Of a DNA stretch of 64,000 bases, positions 11,552 through 20,177 are shown piece by piece. How positions within the stretch are numbered: the stretch's first letter is position 1; every line of letters starts with the position of its first letter. This stretch comes from Vreelandella azerica (GTDB lineage Bacteria; Pseudomonadota; Gammaproteobacteria; Pseudomonadales; Halomonadaceae). Location of the stretch: positions 558,001-622,000 of the forward strand of contig NZ_JABFHI010000002.1 of NCBI RefSeq assembly GCF_013112225.1, read 5' to 3'. The translations under genes and the position numbers were made by a program. The notes below the pieces were generated by a model that did no database searches, was not told the origin of the DNA, and saw only the letters and a list, made by a program, of their open reading frames with translations.

Positions 11552-12802
11552 ATGGCACTTTACGTTCAGAAGTTTGGCGGTACCTCGGTGGGCTCTGTCG
11601 AGCGCATCAAGGCCGTGGCGGAAAAGGTAAAAGGGTTTCGTGACCAAGGGCATCAGGTGGTGGTGGTGGTATCAGCCATGAGCGGTGAGACTAACCGTCT
11701 GACCGATATGGCAACGGCACTTAACAATGACCCTTCACCGCGCGAAATGGATATGCTGCTCTCGACCGGCGAGCAGGTCACCATTTCTCTGCTCGCCATG
11801 GCCTTGCAGAGCCTGGGGGTGCCGGCTACTTCGCACACCGGGGCGCAGGTGGGTATCCATACCGATAAAGCCTATACCAAGGCGCGCATCCAGCGCATTG
11901 AGACCGATGATCTACGCGAAGATCTGGATGATGGCAAGGTGGTAGTGGTGGCCGGTTTCCAGGGGGTCGATGAGGAAGGCAACATCACCACGCTTGGCCG
12001 CGGTGGTTCCGATACCACTGGGGTGGCGTTGGCAGCTGCGTTGAATGCCGATGAATGCCAGATCTATACCGATGTTGACGGCGTTTATACCACCGACCCG
12101 CGCGTGTGTTCCAAGGCTCAGCGCCTGGAAAAGATCACGGTGGAAGAAATGCTCGAACTGGCAAGCCTGGGTTCCAAGGTATTGCAGATCCGGGCGGTGG
12201 AATTCGCCGGTAAATACAATGTTCCACTACGGGTGCTGTCGAGCTTTGAAGACGGCCCCGGTACGCTTATTGTTGCAGACTCTGACCAAGACGAGGACTC
12301 CATGGAAGAACCGCTGATCTCCGGTATCGCTTTTACCAAGAATGAAGCCAAGCTGACGCTTTTGAATACGCCGGATGTGCCGGGTGTTGCCTCACGCATT
12401 CTGGGGCCGATTGCTGACGCGAATATTGAAGTTGATATGATCGTCCAGAACGTAGCGCCTGCAGGCGATTACACTGACTTCACCTTTACCGTTGCCAAGG
12501 GCGACTACAAGGCGACCAAGCGTATCCTGGAAGAGACGGTAATGCCTGATCTGGGCGGCGGTGAGCTGCGTGGCGATGACAATATTGCCAAGGTGTCACT
12601 GGTCGGGGTAGGCATGCGTTCACATGCTGGGGTTGCTTCCAAGATGTTCCGCGTGTTGGCCGATGAAAACGTCAACATTCGCATGGTCTCAACGTCAGAA
12701 ATCAAGATCTCTGTTGTGATCGACGAAAAGCATATGGAGCTGGCGGTTCAGGCGCTTCACGACGCCTTTGGTTTGAGCAAATCTGATATCGAATCCGAGT
12801 AA
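11552..12802 (+). CDS. lysC: Aspartate kinase
   Basis: Phosphorylates aspartate, first step to lysine, threonine, methionine and ectoine. 416 aa. The kinase domain opens with QKFGGTSVG (KFGGT at residues 7-11), followed by STGEQVTISLLAMAL and LGRGGSDTTGVALAAAL. Two C-terminal ACT domains (ISGIAFTKNEAKLTLLNTPDVPGVA and VSLVGVGMRSHAGVASKMFRVLADENVNIRMVSTSEI) give allosteric feedback. The monofunctional length argues against a fused homoserine dehydrogenase. In a halophile it also supplies aspartate semialdehyde for ectoine. No lysine riboswitch is seen in the short (70-base) leader. Confidence 0.96.
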   Translation: MALYVQKFGGTSVGSVERIKAVAEKVKGFRDQGHQVVVVVSAMSGETNRLTDMATALNNDPSPREMDMLLSTGEQVTISLLAMALQSLGVPATSHTGAQVGIHTDKAYTKARIQRIETDDLREDLDDGKVVVVAGFQGVDEEGNITTLGRGGSDTTGVALAAALNADECQIYTDVDGVYTTDPRVCSKAQRLEKITVEEMLELASLGSKVLQIRAVEFAGKYNVPLRVLSSFEDGPGTLIVADSDQDEDSMEEPLISGIAFTKNEAKLTLLNTPDVPGVASRILGPIADANIEVDMIVQNVAPAGDYTDFTFTVAKGDYKATKRILEETVMPDLGGGELRGDDNIAKVSLVGVGMRSHAGVASKMFRVLADENVNIRMVSTSEIKISVVIDEKHMELAVQALHDAFGLSKSDIESE

Positions 12803-12993
12803 TTCGAGCCGTCTGATTTGCCAGCTGACAGGAAGCTCGTTGCTGCAAGGTAATGAGCTTTCTTTCATTGCGGGTTTGATGTGTTATATTTGTTGTACCA
12901 AAAGTGAAATAACGTGTCATGCCCGTAGAGGGTTTCGTATTTCGCTGGTGGATATCCCGTTGCATACAAAAACGTCTGAGAAGGAGATCAGCC

Positions 12994-13182
12994 ATGCTCA
13001 TTTTGACTCGCCGAGTCGGCGAAACCCTTATGATTGGTGATGACATTACAGTCACTGTACTGGGTGTCAAAGGTAATCAGGTGCGAATCGGTGTGAATGC
13101 ACCGAAGGATGTTTCTGTCCATCGTGAAGAAATATACCAGCGCATCCAGCGTGAACGTTCAGCTGACGTGAGCGATGAATAA
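12994..13182 (+). CDS. csrA: Carbon storage regulator CsrA/RsmA
   Basis: A small RNA-binding dimer (62 aa) that represses or stabilises mRNAs by binding GGA hairpins at ribosome sites. The sequence [16 protein letters not shown] is near-identical to the family; the [20 protein letters not shown] segment contains the RNA-contacting Arg/Val positions. Start ATG 12994 is set by AAGGAG at 12981-12986; a longer reading from 12919 has no support. Its ribosome site itself contains a GGA, compatible with autoregulation. The presumed antagonist, an RsmZ-like RNA, is encoded 9.9 kb upstream in this window. The 12803-12993 leader has a plausible TATATT near 12885. Confidence 0.97.
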   Translation: MLILTRRVGETLMIGDDITVTVLGVKGNQVRIGVNAPKDVSVHREEIYQRIQRERSADVSDE

Positions 13183-13296
13183 ATCGATGATGATTTGTTC
13201 GCAGGGTTGGAAGTGGTTGTGACATGCGGTTGTGAAACGCTGTTATTCAGCAGTGTTTTAAAAAAGGAGTGGGCGGTTCGTATGGAATACACGTCA

Positions 13297-13321
13297 AGTG
13301 CCTTCCTGGGTTAAGGCACAA
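13297..13321. other. Small hairpin in the csrA-tRNA gap
   Basis: GTGCCTT and AAGGCAC flank an 8-base loop at about 13299-13321 in the 250-base gap between csrA and the tRNA operon. No T-run follows. It may end the csrA transcript inefficiently. Nothing else is recognised in 13183-13387. Confidence 0.3.
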
Positions 13322-13387
13322 GTGTCCCTGCCAGTGACGAAGTTAGCGTCCACTCTCGTATGAAAACTGAAAAAATTGTCATAAGTC

Positions 13388-13416
13388 TGGACAAGGCGCA
13401 GGAAAATCGGTAATAT
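13388..13416 (+). promoter_or_regulatory. Promoter of the tRNA operon
   Basis: TGGACA (13388-13393), a 17-bp spacer and TAATAT (13411-13416), followed by the GC-rich discriminator TCGCGCCG, lie 18 bp before the tRNA-Ser gene. A GC-rich discriminator is typical of stringently controlled stable-RNA promoters. Confidence 0.8.
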
Positions 13417-13433
13417 TCGCGCCGTGCCGTTGA

Positions 13434-13526
13434 GGAGAGGTGGCCGAGTGGCTGAAGGCGCTCCCCTGCTAAGGGAGTATAGGGTTTATAGCCCTATCGA
13501 GGGTTCGAATCCCTCTCTCTCCGCCA
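13434..13526 (+). tRNA. tRNA-Ser (anticodon GCT)
   Basis: 93 nt including the encoded CCA. Acceptor strand GGAGAGG, D-arm GGCCGAGTGGCTGAAGGC, anticodon stem CTCCC/GGGAG around CTGCTAA (anticodon GCT, reads AGC/AGT), a long variable arm (TATAGGGTTTATAGCCCTAT) diagnostic of serine tRNA, and T-arm GGTTCGAATCC. It is the first gene of a three-tRNA operon. Confidence 0.96.
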
Positions 13527-13554
13527 CATGGCACAGTTCAGGTTAGACAGATGT

Positions 13555-13631
13555 GCGCCCGTAGCTCAGCTGGATAGAGTATCTGACTACGAATCAGAGG
13601 GTCGGAGGTTCGAATCCTCCCGGGCGCGCCA
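13555..13631 (+). tRNA. tRNA-Arg (anticodon ACG), copy 1
   Basis: 77 nt including CCA. Acceptor GCGCCCG/CGGGCGC, anticodon loop CTACGAA (ACG, whose A is normally edited to inosine to read CGT/CGC/CGA), T-arm GGTTCGAATCC. Identical in sequence to the copy at 13688. Confidence 0.96.
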
Positions 13632-13687
13632 TTTACGCTAGTAATTCTGGACTGTTGTAGTCGTTAAGTATCAGCACATTTTGTTAA

Positions 13688-13764
13688 GCGCCCGTAGCTC
13701 AGCTGGATAGAGTATCTGACTACGAATCAGAGGGTCGGAGGTTCGAATCCTCCCGGGCGCGCCA
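13688..13764 (+). tRNA. tRNA-Arg (anticodon ACG), copy 2
   Basis: Exact 77-nt duplicate of the gene at 13555, starting 133 bp downstream; the spacers differ. Likely co-transcribed with the preceding tRNAs and ended by the terminator at 13771. Confidence 0.96.
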
Positions 13765-13770
13765 GATACC

Positions 13771-13802
13771 AAACCCGTTCTCAATTGAGAGCGGGTTTTT
13801 TT
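13771..13802 (+). terminator. tRNA operon terminator
   Basis: AAACCCG-TTCTC, loop AATT, GAGAG-CGGGTTT followed by seven T. It lies seven bases after the last tRNA. Confidence 0.88.
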
Positions 13803-13898
13803 GGTCAGCTTACCTGTTAAATGTACTGCCGAAGTGTTTCCTGCCCGTTCGCGATGCCATTTTGGTGCGTATCGCTGGGTCAACGTTTTCCTTTAGCT

Positions 13899-13974
13899 GG
13901 ATCGGCTGTCGCTCGCGACCGATCCTGCGATCGTGTAGCGCCCTCCCGTCTATTGGCGGTAGGGCGCTTTTTTT
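13899..13974 (+). ncRNA. Possible small structured RNA ending in a terminator
   Basis: Two hairpins follow each other in a gap without a gene. GGATCGG (13899-13905) pairs with CCGATCC (13919-13925). Then AGCGCCCT (13937-13944) pairs with AGGGCGCT (13961-13968) and is followed by a run of T to 13974. The second is a strong + strand terminator although the tRNA operon already has one at 13771, so a separate short transcript may start in 13803-13898. dusC is convergent with a stop at 14001, so the hairpin may also help separate the two. I recognise no RNA family. Confidence 0.4.
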
Positions 13975-14000
13975 ATGCGTGGTTTTCAGGTTTGAGTGTT

Positions 14001-15020
14001 TTATGCATAGCTTGTTTCAGGCGTTTCAGTGACAACAAGGTTGTGTAATAGATCATCGAGTCGGGTGATGCGTTTGAGGCGCTGAAACTCGACGTTTGCC
14101 TCAGCGTTGCCCTGGCGCATCTGGGCCAGCCATTGCTTAACCAGTGAGGTCACCACCCGTTCAGGCAGTTTCTGGCACTGCAGGTGAGCATAGGTTTTCA
14201 GCACCTCGGCGCGCATGCGCCAGGTGGTTTCAGGTAGGCGCTGGCCGGTGGCTTGCCAATGCCGGATGCGTGGTGCCAGCCAGGGGTCGGCAAGGGCGGC
14301 ACGGCCAAGCATGACATCACAGCAGCCTGATAGAGTGCGGGCTTTCCAGTAGTCTTCCAGCGTCCATATATCGCCGTTGGCTACGACCGGAATGTCGATA
14401 TGGTGGCGTATTCGGCCAATCCATTCCCAGTGGGCAGGCGGGCGATAGCCTTCATCCCGTGTGCGGCCATGAACCACAAGCTGGGAAGCACCTCCGGCCT
14501 GCACGGCCTGGGCGCAGGCAACGGCTTGAAGACGGTTGGAAAACCCCAGGCGTATCTTGGCCGTCACGGGGATTTCGCCATCCAGTGCTGTGGCAACCGC
14601 GTGAACAGCATTGAAAACCCGTTCAGGGTTACGTAGTAGCGCCGCACCACCATCATGGCGGTTGACAAGCTTGGCAGGGCAGCCGAAGTTAAGGTCAATG
14701 CTTAACGCACCCAGTTCAAGCGCCCGGCGCGCATTGGCAGCCAGGGTGGCCGGGTCTGAACCGAGCAGCTGCAAATGCACTGGGACGCCACTAGGCGTTG
14801 CTACTGGCAACTGCTTTAATGAATGCAGAAGCTCAGGGCAGTGCTTATAGAACACGCGAGGAGGCAGGCGAGCATCGATAACGCGGACAAACTCGGTGAC
14901 CGTCCAGTCAAAGCCAGCTTCACGGGTCAGGAGGTCGCGGGTCAGAGCATCAATGACCCCTTCCATTGGCGCTAGGCCTATCTTGCCTTTATGTAGTAAA
15001 TTAACAACGTTGACTTCCAC
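14001..15020 (-). CDS. dusC: tRNA-dihydrouridine(16) synthase DusC
   Basis: Flavin enzyme reducing U16 of the tRNA D-loop. 339 aa, TIM-barrel start IGLAPMEGVIDALTRDLLT, substrate loop LNFGCPAKLVNRHDGGAALL with the catalytic Cys, then KIRLGF, VVHGRTRDEGY, VANGDIW and GCCDVMLGRAALADPWL. The subfamily DusC rather than DusA/B is judged from the overall pattern and length. GTG 15020 is taken as start because the barrel begins soon after; no clear ribosome site is seen. It is divergent from oadG. Confidence 0.9.
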   Translation of the reverse strand: MEVNVVNLLHKGKIGLAPMEGVIDALTRDLLTREAGFDWTVTEFVRVIDARLPPRVFYKHCPELLHSLKQLPVATPSGVPVHLQLLGSDPATLAANARRALELGALSIDLNFGCPAKLVNRHDGGAALLRNPERVFNAVHAVATALDGEIPVTAKIRLGFSNRLQAVACAQAVQAGGASQLVVHGRTRDEGYRPPAHWEWIGRIRHHIDIPVVANGDIWTLEDYWKARTLSGCCDVMLGRAALADPWLAPRIRHWQATGQRLPETTWRMRAEVLKTYAHLQCQKLPERVVTSLVKQWLAQMRQGNAEANVEFQRLKRITRLDDLLHNLVVTETPETSYA

Positions 15021-15138
15021 TATGGCGCCATTGCATTCAATTCTGAGTGTGGCAGTTTAGTGTACCATTTTTATTGCGCCATTCATGGCTTCACCTCTTT
15101 TTGCTGGTCTGCGAGGCTTGAGACGAGGAGTGACTCTG

Positions 15139-15396
15139 ATGCAAGATAGTGACTTATTGACGGAAGGCCTTGTCCTTATGGGGCTGGGTATGGGGTTTGT
15201 ATTTGTTTTTCTTACCATTCTGGTAATTACTGTAACGCTGATGTCGATCGTTATCAGGCGCTTCCAGCCTGTAGCCGTCAACTCACCCACACAGAATACG
15301 CCAAAGGCCAGTTCCGCCCCTGTTGGCCAGGATGATGAGGTAATGGCGGTCATCAGCGCTGCTGTTCACCGTTATCGTCGTCATAAGGGCCTCTAG
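15139..15396 (+). CDS. oadG: Oxaloacetate decarboxylase gamma subunit
   Basis: Small membrane anchor (85 aa) of the sodium-pumping oxaloacetate decarboxylase. One N-terminal transmembrane helix (LVLMGLGMGFVFVFLTILVI) followed by a linker rich in Pro/Ser/Thr and the C-terminal AVISAAVHRYRR tail that binds the alpha subunit. Start ATG 15139 has GAGGAG at 15125-15130. It leads an oadGAB operon, with 165 bp before oadA. Confidence 0.9.
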   Translation: MQDSDLLTEGLVLMGLGMGFVFVFLTILVITVTLMSIVIRRFQPVAVNSPTQNTPKASSAPVGQDDEVMAVISAAVHRYRRHKGL

Positions 15397-15561
15397 AAAC
15401 ACCCAGGCACTGTTTGTTTGCTAAGCTACGTAAATTACCTACAAGGTGTAGCGCCAGAAAAAGCGCTCCTGTGTCAGGGCGAGCGGATGCAGCAACGGCT
15501 TGTTTGGCGCCTTTTTTACGATCCATTTCTAACGATTCACTTGTCAATGCGAGAAAACGTC

Positions 15562-17378
15562 ATGAAAGAGACGAAGCGCCCTTTGGGTATTACTGATGTA
15601 GTGCTGCGCGACGCCCACCAGTCGCTTTTTGCCACGCGGATGCGCCTGGATGACATGCTACCGATTGCAGAAAAGCTTGATCAGGTAGGTTTCTGGTCGC
15701 TGGAATCCTGGGGCGGCGCTACTTTTGATGCCTGTATCCGTTATCTGGGCGAAGACCCCTGGGAGCGTATTCGGGCCTTGAAAGAAGCAATGCCCAACAC
15801 GCCACAGCAAATGCTGTTGCGGGGGCAGAATATCCTGGGTTATCGCCATTATGCAGACGACGTTGTGGATCGCTTTGTCGAGCGCGCCAAGATTAACGGT
15901 GTCGATGTGTTCCGCGTATTTGATGCGATGAACGACCCACGCAACCTTGAGCATGCGATCAAGGCTGTGCGTAATGTCGAAGGGCACGCTCAGGGCACCA
16001 TTTCATATACGGTAAGCCCGGTACATACCCTGGATAGCTGGGTGGATCTGGCCAAGACCATTGCAGATATGGGTGCAGACTCTCTGGCTATCAAGGATAT
16101 GGCGGGGCTGTTGACGCCGTATACAGCGTTTGACCTGGTAACGCGTCTTAAGCAGGAATTGTCGATTCCGATTCATATGCAGTGTCACGCGACGACGGGG
16201 CTTTCCACCTCAACAATTCTCAAGGCGGTGGAAGCGGGCATTGATAACGTTGATACCGCGATTTCTTCGATGTCCATGACCTATGGCCACAGCCCGACCG
16301 AGTCGGTAGTGGCCATGCTGAAAGATACCGACCGTGATACCGGCCTTGACCTGGAGCTGCTTGAAGATATCGCTGGTTACTTCCGCGAAGTGCGTAAAAA
16401 GTACGCGGCTTTTGAAGGCTCCCTGAAAGGTATTGATTCGCGGATTCTAGTGGCTCAGGTGCCAGGTGGCATGTTGACCAATATGGAAGGCCAGTTGAAG
16501 GAGCAGGGGGCCGGCGACAAGCTGGATGATGTGCTGAGCGAAATCCCCGCGTGCGCGAAGATCTGGGTTTTATTCCTCTGGTAACGCCGACATCGCAGAT
16601 TGTCGGTACCCAGGCGGTGATGAATGTGATGATGGGCGAACGCTATAAGTCTATCTCCAAGGAAGTACAGGCGCTTTTAAAAGGTGAATACGGTTCCGCG
16701 CCAGCGCCCTTTAATGCCGAACTGCAAAAGCGTGTGCTGGAAGGCGGCGAGCCGATTACCTGTCGCCCGGCGGATAACCTGCAGCCGGAAATGGATAAGC
16801 TGACGACTGAGCTTCAGGAAAAAGCCAAAGCAGAGGGTATTCGCCTGGCTGAAGGTGAGCGTCAGGTAGATGACGTGTTGACCTATGCACTTTTCCCGCA
16901 GATTGGCCTCAAGTTCCTGAAAAACCGTGACAACGCGGATGCCTTTGAGCCCGCGCCGCAGGCGCAGGAAACCAGCGCATCAGGTGTGCCTGCCAAGGCT
17001 GAGCCGGCCCAGCCGCCTGCGGTTGCACAAGGGGCTGAAACCTACACCGTCAAGCTTAACGGTAAGGCCTATGTGGTAGAGGTGGCTGAAGGTGGTGAAA
17101 TTGCCGACGTTCAGCAACAAGGTGAGGCGCCCGTATCCGCACCGGCAGCAGCGGCGCCAGCCCCCAGTGGTGAGGCTATTAACGCCCCATTGGCTGGTAA
17201 CATCTTCAAAGTGAACGTTAAGCCTGGCGATACAGTGGCCTCGGGTGACGTGGTCATCATTCTGGAAGCCATGAAGATGGAAACCGAAGTGCGAGCCTCC
17301 AGTGGCGGAACCGTATCTGCCGTGAAAGTCAGTGAGGGCGATAGTGTCTCCGTTGGCGATGCGCTGATCGAACTCTAA
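15562..17378 (+). CDS. oadA: Oxaloacetate decarboxylase alpha subunit (frame broken at 16545-16548)
   Basis: Biotin-dependent carboxyltransferase that takes the carboxyl group from oxaloacetate, the soluble part of the decarboxylase sodium pump. The carboxyltransferase barrel ([59 protein letters not shown]) is followed by the PYC/OADA domain, a Pro/Ala linker and a biotinyl domain with EAMKMET; the biotin Lys is near residue 572 of 605. Start ATG 15562 is where homology begins; ATG 15547 is possible. The frame breaks after LSEIP: CCCC at 16545-16548 needs a fifth C to read [20 protein letters not shown]. Confidence 0.94.
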
Positions 17379-17392
17379 GAGGTCTTCGTACT

Positions 17393-18715
17393 ATGGATAA
17401 GCTAATCACGTTGTGGGAAGGCTCGGGGCTTTATAACCTTGAGCTGGGCCAGGCGGTGATGATTGTAGTGGGGCTTTTACTGCTCTATCTGGCAATCTAT
17501 AAAAGGTTTGAACCCTTGCTGCTGGTGCCCATTGGTTTTGGCGGTATTCTGGCCAATATTCCTGAGGCGGGTCTGGCCATATCGGCCCTGGATCAGGCCA
17601 TTGAGGTCGGTAAGCCCGCGGTTTTGCAGCAGCTTGCACCAGCGCTAGGGGTGGTGTTGAACCCTCTGGGCGACGTGGAAAGTTGGCGTGAAGCGCTGAA
17701 AAGTGTTGCTCATGGCAATACATCGGCGGAGGCGCTGCGCGCCGCCAAGGATGTGGCTACCAACGTTGGGTACAGCGATGGCATGCTTTACAGCTTTTAT
17801 AGCGTGGCTATTGCGTCCGGTATCGCGCCTCTGCTGATTTTTATGGGCGTAGGGGCGATGACTGACTTCGGGCCACTGCTTGCCAATCCACGGACCCTGT
17901 TTCTGGGGGCTGCTGCCCAGTTTGGTATTTTTGCCACCCTGTTTGGTGCTGTAGGGCTTAGCTCAATGGGTATCATGGACTTCTCGCTCAATCAGGCGGC
18001 TGCCATCGGTATTATTGGCGGGGCTGACGGTCCTACGTCCATTTATGTGGCCAGCGTGTTGGCGCCTGAATTGCTGGGGGCGATTGCGGTCGCTGCCTAT
18101 GCGTACATGGCCTTGGTCCCCTTGATCCAGCCGCCGATCATGCGTCTTCTGACCACGCAGAAAGAGCGTGAAATCACCATGACGCAGCTGCGCCCGGTCT
18201 CCAAACTGGAGAAAATCATCTTCCCGCTGATGCTGTTGATTCTGGTAGCCCTCTTTTTGCCAGATGCGGCGCCACTGCTGGGGATGTTCTGTTTTGGTAA
18301 CTTGATGCGCGAGTGCGGTGTGGTAGAGCGTCTCGCCGATACGGCCCAGAATGCGCTGATCAACATAGTGACGATTGTGCTGGGGTTATCGGTTGGCTCT
18401 AAACTGATGGCGGAAAGCTTCCTGTCGGTTGAAACCCTGGGTATTCTTGGCCTGGGTATGGTGGCGTTTGCCATCGGCACATCCGCAGGCGTCTTGATGG
18501 CTAAGCTAATGAACCTGGTTAGCCGCATGCCGATCAACCCTTTGATTGGTGCTGCAGGCGTGTCAGCTGTTCCGATGGCAGCGCGGGTTGCCAATAAGGT
18601 AGGGCTTGAGTCCAATCCCCATAACTTTCTGCTGATGCACGCCATGGGGCCCAATGTGGCGGGTGTTATTGGTTCTGCGGTCGCGGCTGGGGTGATGATC
18701 AAGTACCTGGGATAA
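17393..18715 (+). CDS. oadB: Oxaloacetate decarboxylase beta subunit (sodium pump)
   Basis: Integral membrane subunit that decarboxylates carboxybiotin and exports Na+. 440 aa, many hydrophobic helices. Signatures: [46 protein letters not shown] (the membrane-embedded catalytic Asp region), and [23 protein letters not shown] near the C-terminus. AGAGG precedes ATG 17393, 14 bases after oadA. The last codons (KYLG) fall within a short duplicated sequence described separately. Confidence 0.96.
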   Translation: MDKLITLWEGSGLYNLELGQAVMIVVGLLLLYLAIYKRFEPLLLVPIGFGGILANIPEAGLAISALDQAIEVGKPAVLQQLAPALGVVLNPLGDVESWREALKSVAHGNTSAEALRAAKDVATNVGYSDGMLYSFYSVAIASGIAPLLIFMGVGAMTDFGPLLANPRTLFLGAAAQFGIFATLFGAVGLSSMGIMDFSLNQAAAIGIIGGADGPTSIYVASVLAPELLGAIAVAAYAYMALVPLIQPPIMRLLTTQKEREITMTQLRPVSKLEKIIFPLMLLILVALFLPDAAPLLGMFCFGNLMRECGVVERLADTAQNALINIVTIVLGLSVGSKLMAESFLSVETLGILGLGMVAFAIGTSAGVLMAKLMNLVSRMPINPLIGAAGVSAVPMAARVANKVGLESNPHNFLLMHAMGPNVAGVIGSAVAAGVMIKYLG

Positions 18716-18754
18716 AAGCACTTAGGATAAAAGTACCTGGGGTAAAAGCACTAG
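18695..18754 (+). repeat. 15-bp tandem repeats running off the end of oadB
   Basis: Units start near 18695, 18710, 18725 and 18740; the clearest are GGATAAAAGCACTTA, GGATAAAAGTACCTG and GGGTAAAAGCACTAG. At a 30-bp scale, AAGTACCTGG at 18701 recurs at 18731. The first unit encodes the end of OadB, and the later ones are in the 3' untranslated region, each carrying a TAA-like stop. Looks like local slippage duplication. Confidence 0.75.
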
Positions 18755-18808
18755 AAGGAAAAGGCATTAAACCCTGATAGCGTCAACGAGTCGCTTTGAG
18801 GGAAATTC

Positions 18809-18848
18809 AAAAAACGGCATGTGCGAAGAGGCACATGCCGTTTTTTTT
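18809..18848. terminator. Bidirectional terminator between oadB and yigZ
   Basis: ACGGCATGTGC (18814-18824), loop GAAGAG, GCACATGCCGT (18831-18841), flanked by AAAAAA on the left and eight T on the right. An 11-bp perfect stem serving both oadB (+) and the convergent yigZ (-). Confidence 0.93.
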
Positions 18849-18853
18849 GCCCG

Positions 18854-19497
18854 CTATGATGGGTCCGGCTGGGAAGCCTTCGTGTCTGATTCGATAGTGA
18901 GGGTGCTTTTGAGACGGTTCTCCAAGGGGCTGAGGTCAAGAGGCTTGTCTCGTGGCCAGCCGAGGGCCAGTCTCACGCCGTCTCCATCATAGTCAGCGCT
19001 GAAAACGGGCAGGGCATTTTCAGCACACCAGGCGCGGACATCCGCTTCCTGGGAAAAGTTCAGGTGCAAGACCAGGGTGTCGCGCTCAATGATTTCACGG
19101 GTGGGAAGGGTGTCAAGCGCCTGGCTGACCGCCTGGGCATAGGCACGCGCCAGCCCGCCCGTTCCCAGCTTGGTGCCACCAAAATAGCGGATTACCACGC
19201 AACCTATTTCACCAATACCGCTGCCGTTCAACACCTGAAACATGGGGCGGCCCGCCGTGCCACCCGGTTCGCCGTCATCAGAAAAGCCGATGGCCGTCTG
19301 CTCACCTGGGGCGCCAGCAATAAAGGCACTGCAGTGATGGCTGGCGTTAGGGTGGGCGTGTTTTGCCGCCGCTACCAGAGTGTGGAGAGCATCGGGCGAA
19401 GGGGTGTGTGCCACCCAGGCAATAAACTGGCTTTTTCAATCTCGATTTGATGGCTATGCCAGCTATGGGCTTCCAGCGCGGGAACGAGATAGCGCAT
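18854..19497 (-). CDS. yigZ: YigZ/IMPACT family protein (frame broken at 19432-19436)
   Basis: Member of the UPF0029/IMPACT family; the cellular role in bacteria is not settled. After repair it is 214 aa. The N-terminus reads MRYLVPALEAHSW and EIEKSQFIAWVAHTPS, then HHCSAFIAG, GFSDDGEPGGTAGRPM, the GSGIGEIGCVVIRYFGGTKLGTGGLARAY core, and a C-terminal ferredoxin-like domain. A run of T at 19432-19436 (A on the coding strand) has five bases where six restore the frame; without this the protein would seem to start at 19414. ATG 19497 overlaps the stop of the upstream S24-like gene (TAATG), so the two are translationally coupled. Confidence 0.88.
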
Positions 19498-19901
19498 TAA
19501 TGCTCCGTTAGATAGTGTTCAACCCCCATAACAAGGTTAAGTACCTGAATATCCTGGTTACGCAGGTAAATGGCAGGCACGCTGTCATCTTGCGCAAGCA
19601 GGTAGAGGCCATGGCGGTCAATGATCAGGCGTTGCAGCTTGATCGGCTTGTGATTGATTTCTGCGCTGGCGGTTTCCTCAGCGGTTCCCGTCTGGCAGCG
19701 ACGGATGATAATGACATCCCCATCAAACAGGTTGCAATCCTGCATACGGTCGCCGCGTACCCTGACCGCATAGGTAGTGTGGCGTCGTGTGGTGTTGTTG
19801 ACAGTGTTGGGAGCAGGCGCCCTGCGCTTGGCCCAGAGCCGATTTATACGGTGAGAAGGGAAGGGTGCTTGATCAATGGAAATGGCAGTCGTGGCGCTCA
19901 T
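19497..19901 (-). CDS. LexA/UmuD-like S24 protein lacking the catalytic Ser
   Basis: 134 aa. No DNA-binding N-terminus; a basic Pro-rich leader is followed by TYAVRVRGDRMQDCNLFDGDVIIIRR, which aligns with the UmuD/LexA motif VxGDSMxxxGIxDGDxxxV. The nucleophile Ser is Arg here (GDRM instead of GDSM). The Lys of the pair may remain in KPIKLQRL. So the fold of a self-cleaving repressor or UmuD subunit is kept, but self-cleavage should be impossible by the known mechanism. It is coupled to yigZ by a stop/start overlap and divergent from ccmA. No umuC follows. Function unknown; a structural or partner-binding role is possible. Confidence 0.6.
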   Translation of the reverse strand: MSATTAISIDQAPFPSHRINRLWAKRRAPAPNTVNNTTRRHTTYAVRVRGDRMQDCNLFDGDVIIIRRCQTGTAEETASAEINHKPIKLQRLIIDRHGLYLLAQDDSVPAIYLRNQDIQVLNLVMGVEHYLTEH

Positions 19902-19999
19902 TGATAGTCTCCAGCATCAGGGCAATGGATATAAGCAGGCAGTTAATCGATGCCTGTTACTAGGCACGTTTTAACGAAGCGTGCTTTACTGGGCATGTC

Positions 20000-20041
20000 T
20001 TTTCATACAGTATTTTCAGTATACATGGTTTTCTATACAGT
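20000..20041. repeat. Three degenerate direct repeats in the S24-like/ccmA gap
   Basis: TTTTCATACAGT (20000-20011), TTTTCAGTATACA (about 20013-20025) and TTTTCTATACAGT (20029-20041) repeat within the 276-base divergent gap. They are reminiscent of LexA half-sites (CTGTATA on the other strand), but no full CTG-N10-CAG is formed. They may be an operator for the S24-like gene or the ccm operon. Nothing else is recognised in 19902-20177. Confidence 0.4.
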
Positions 20042-20177
20042 GCCAGTGGGTTTTCGATCAACCTGTCAGGACGATAACAGGCAGCGCTGCTGCGACCTGG
20101 CGCCGCAGTGGGTGACTGGCGGGATAGACGCTTTCCGTGTAAAGTTCGTACACAACTAATTGTGTCTGGAGAGCGCC

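Noticed and set aside
13671-13883. Minus-strand reading frame with GRIRTSDPLIRSQILYPAELRA
   Set aside because: It is the antisense reading of the second tRNA-Arg gene, a well-known false protein in databases.
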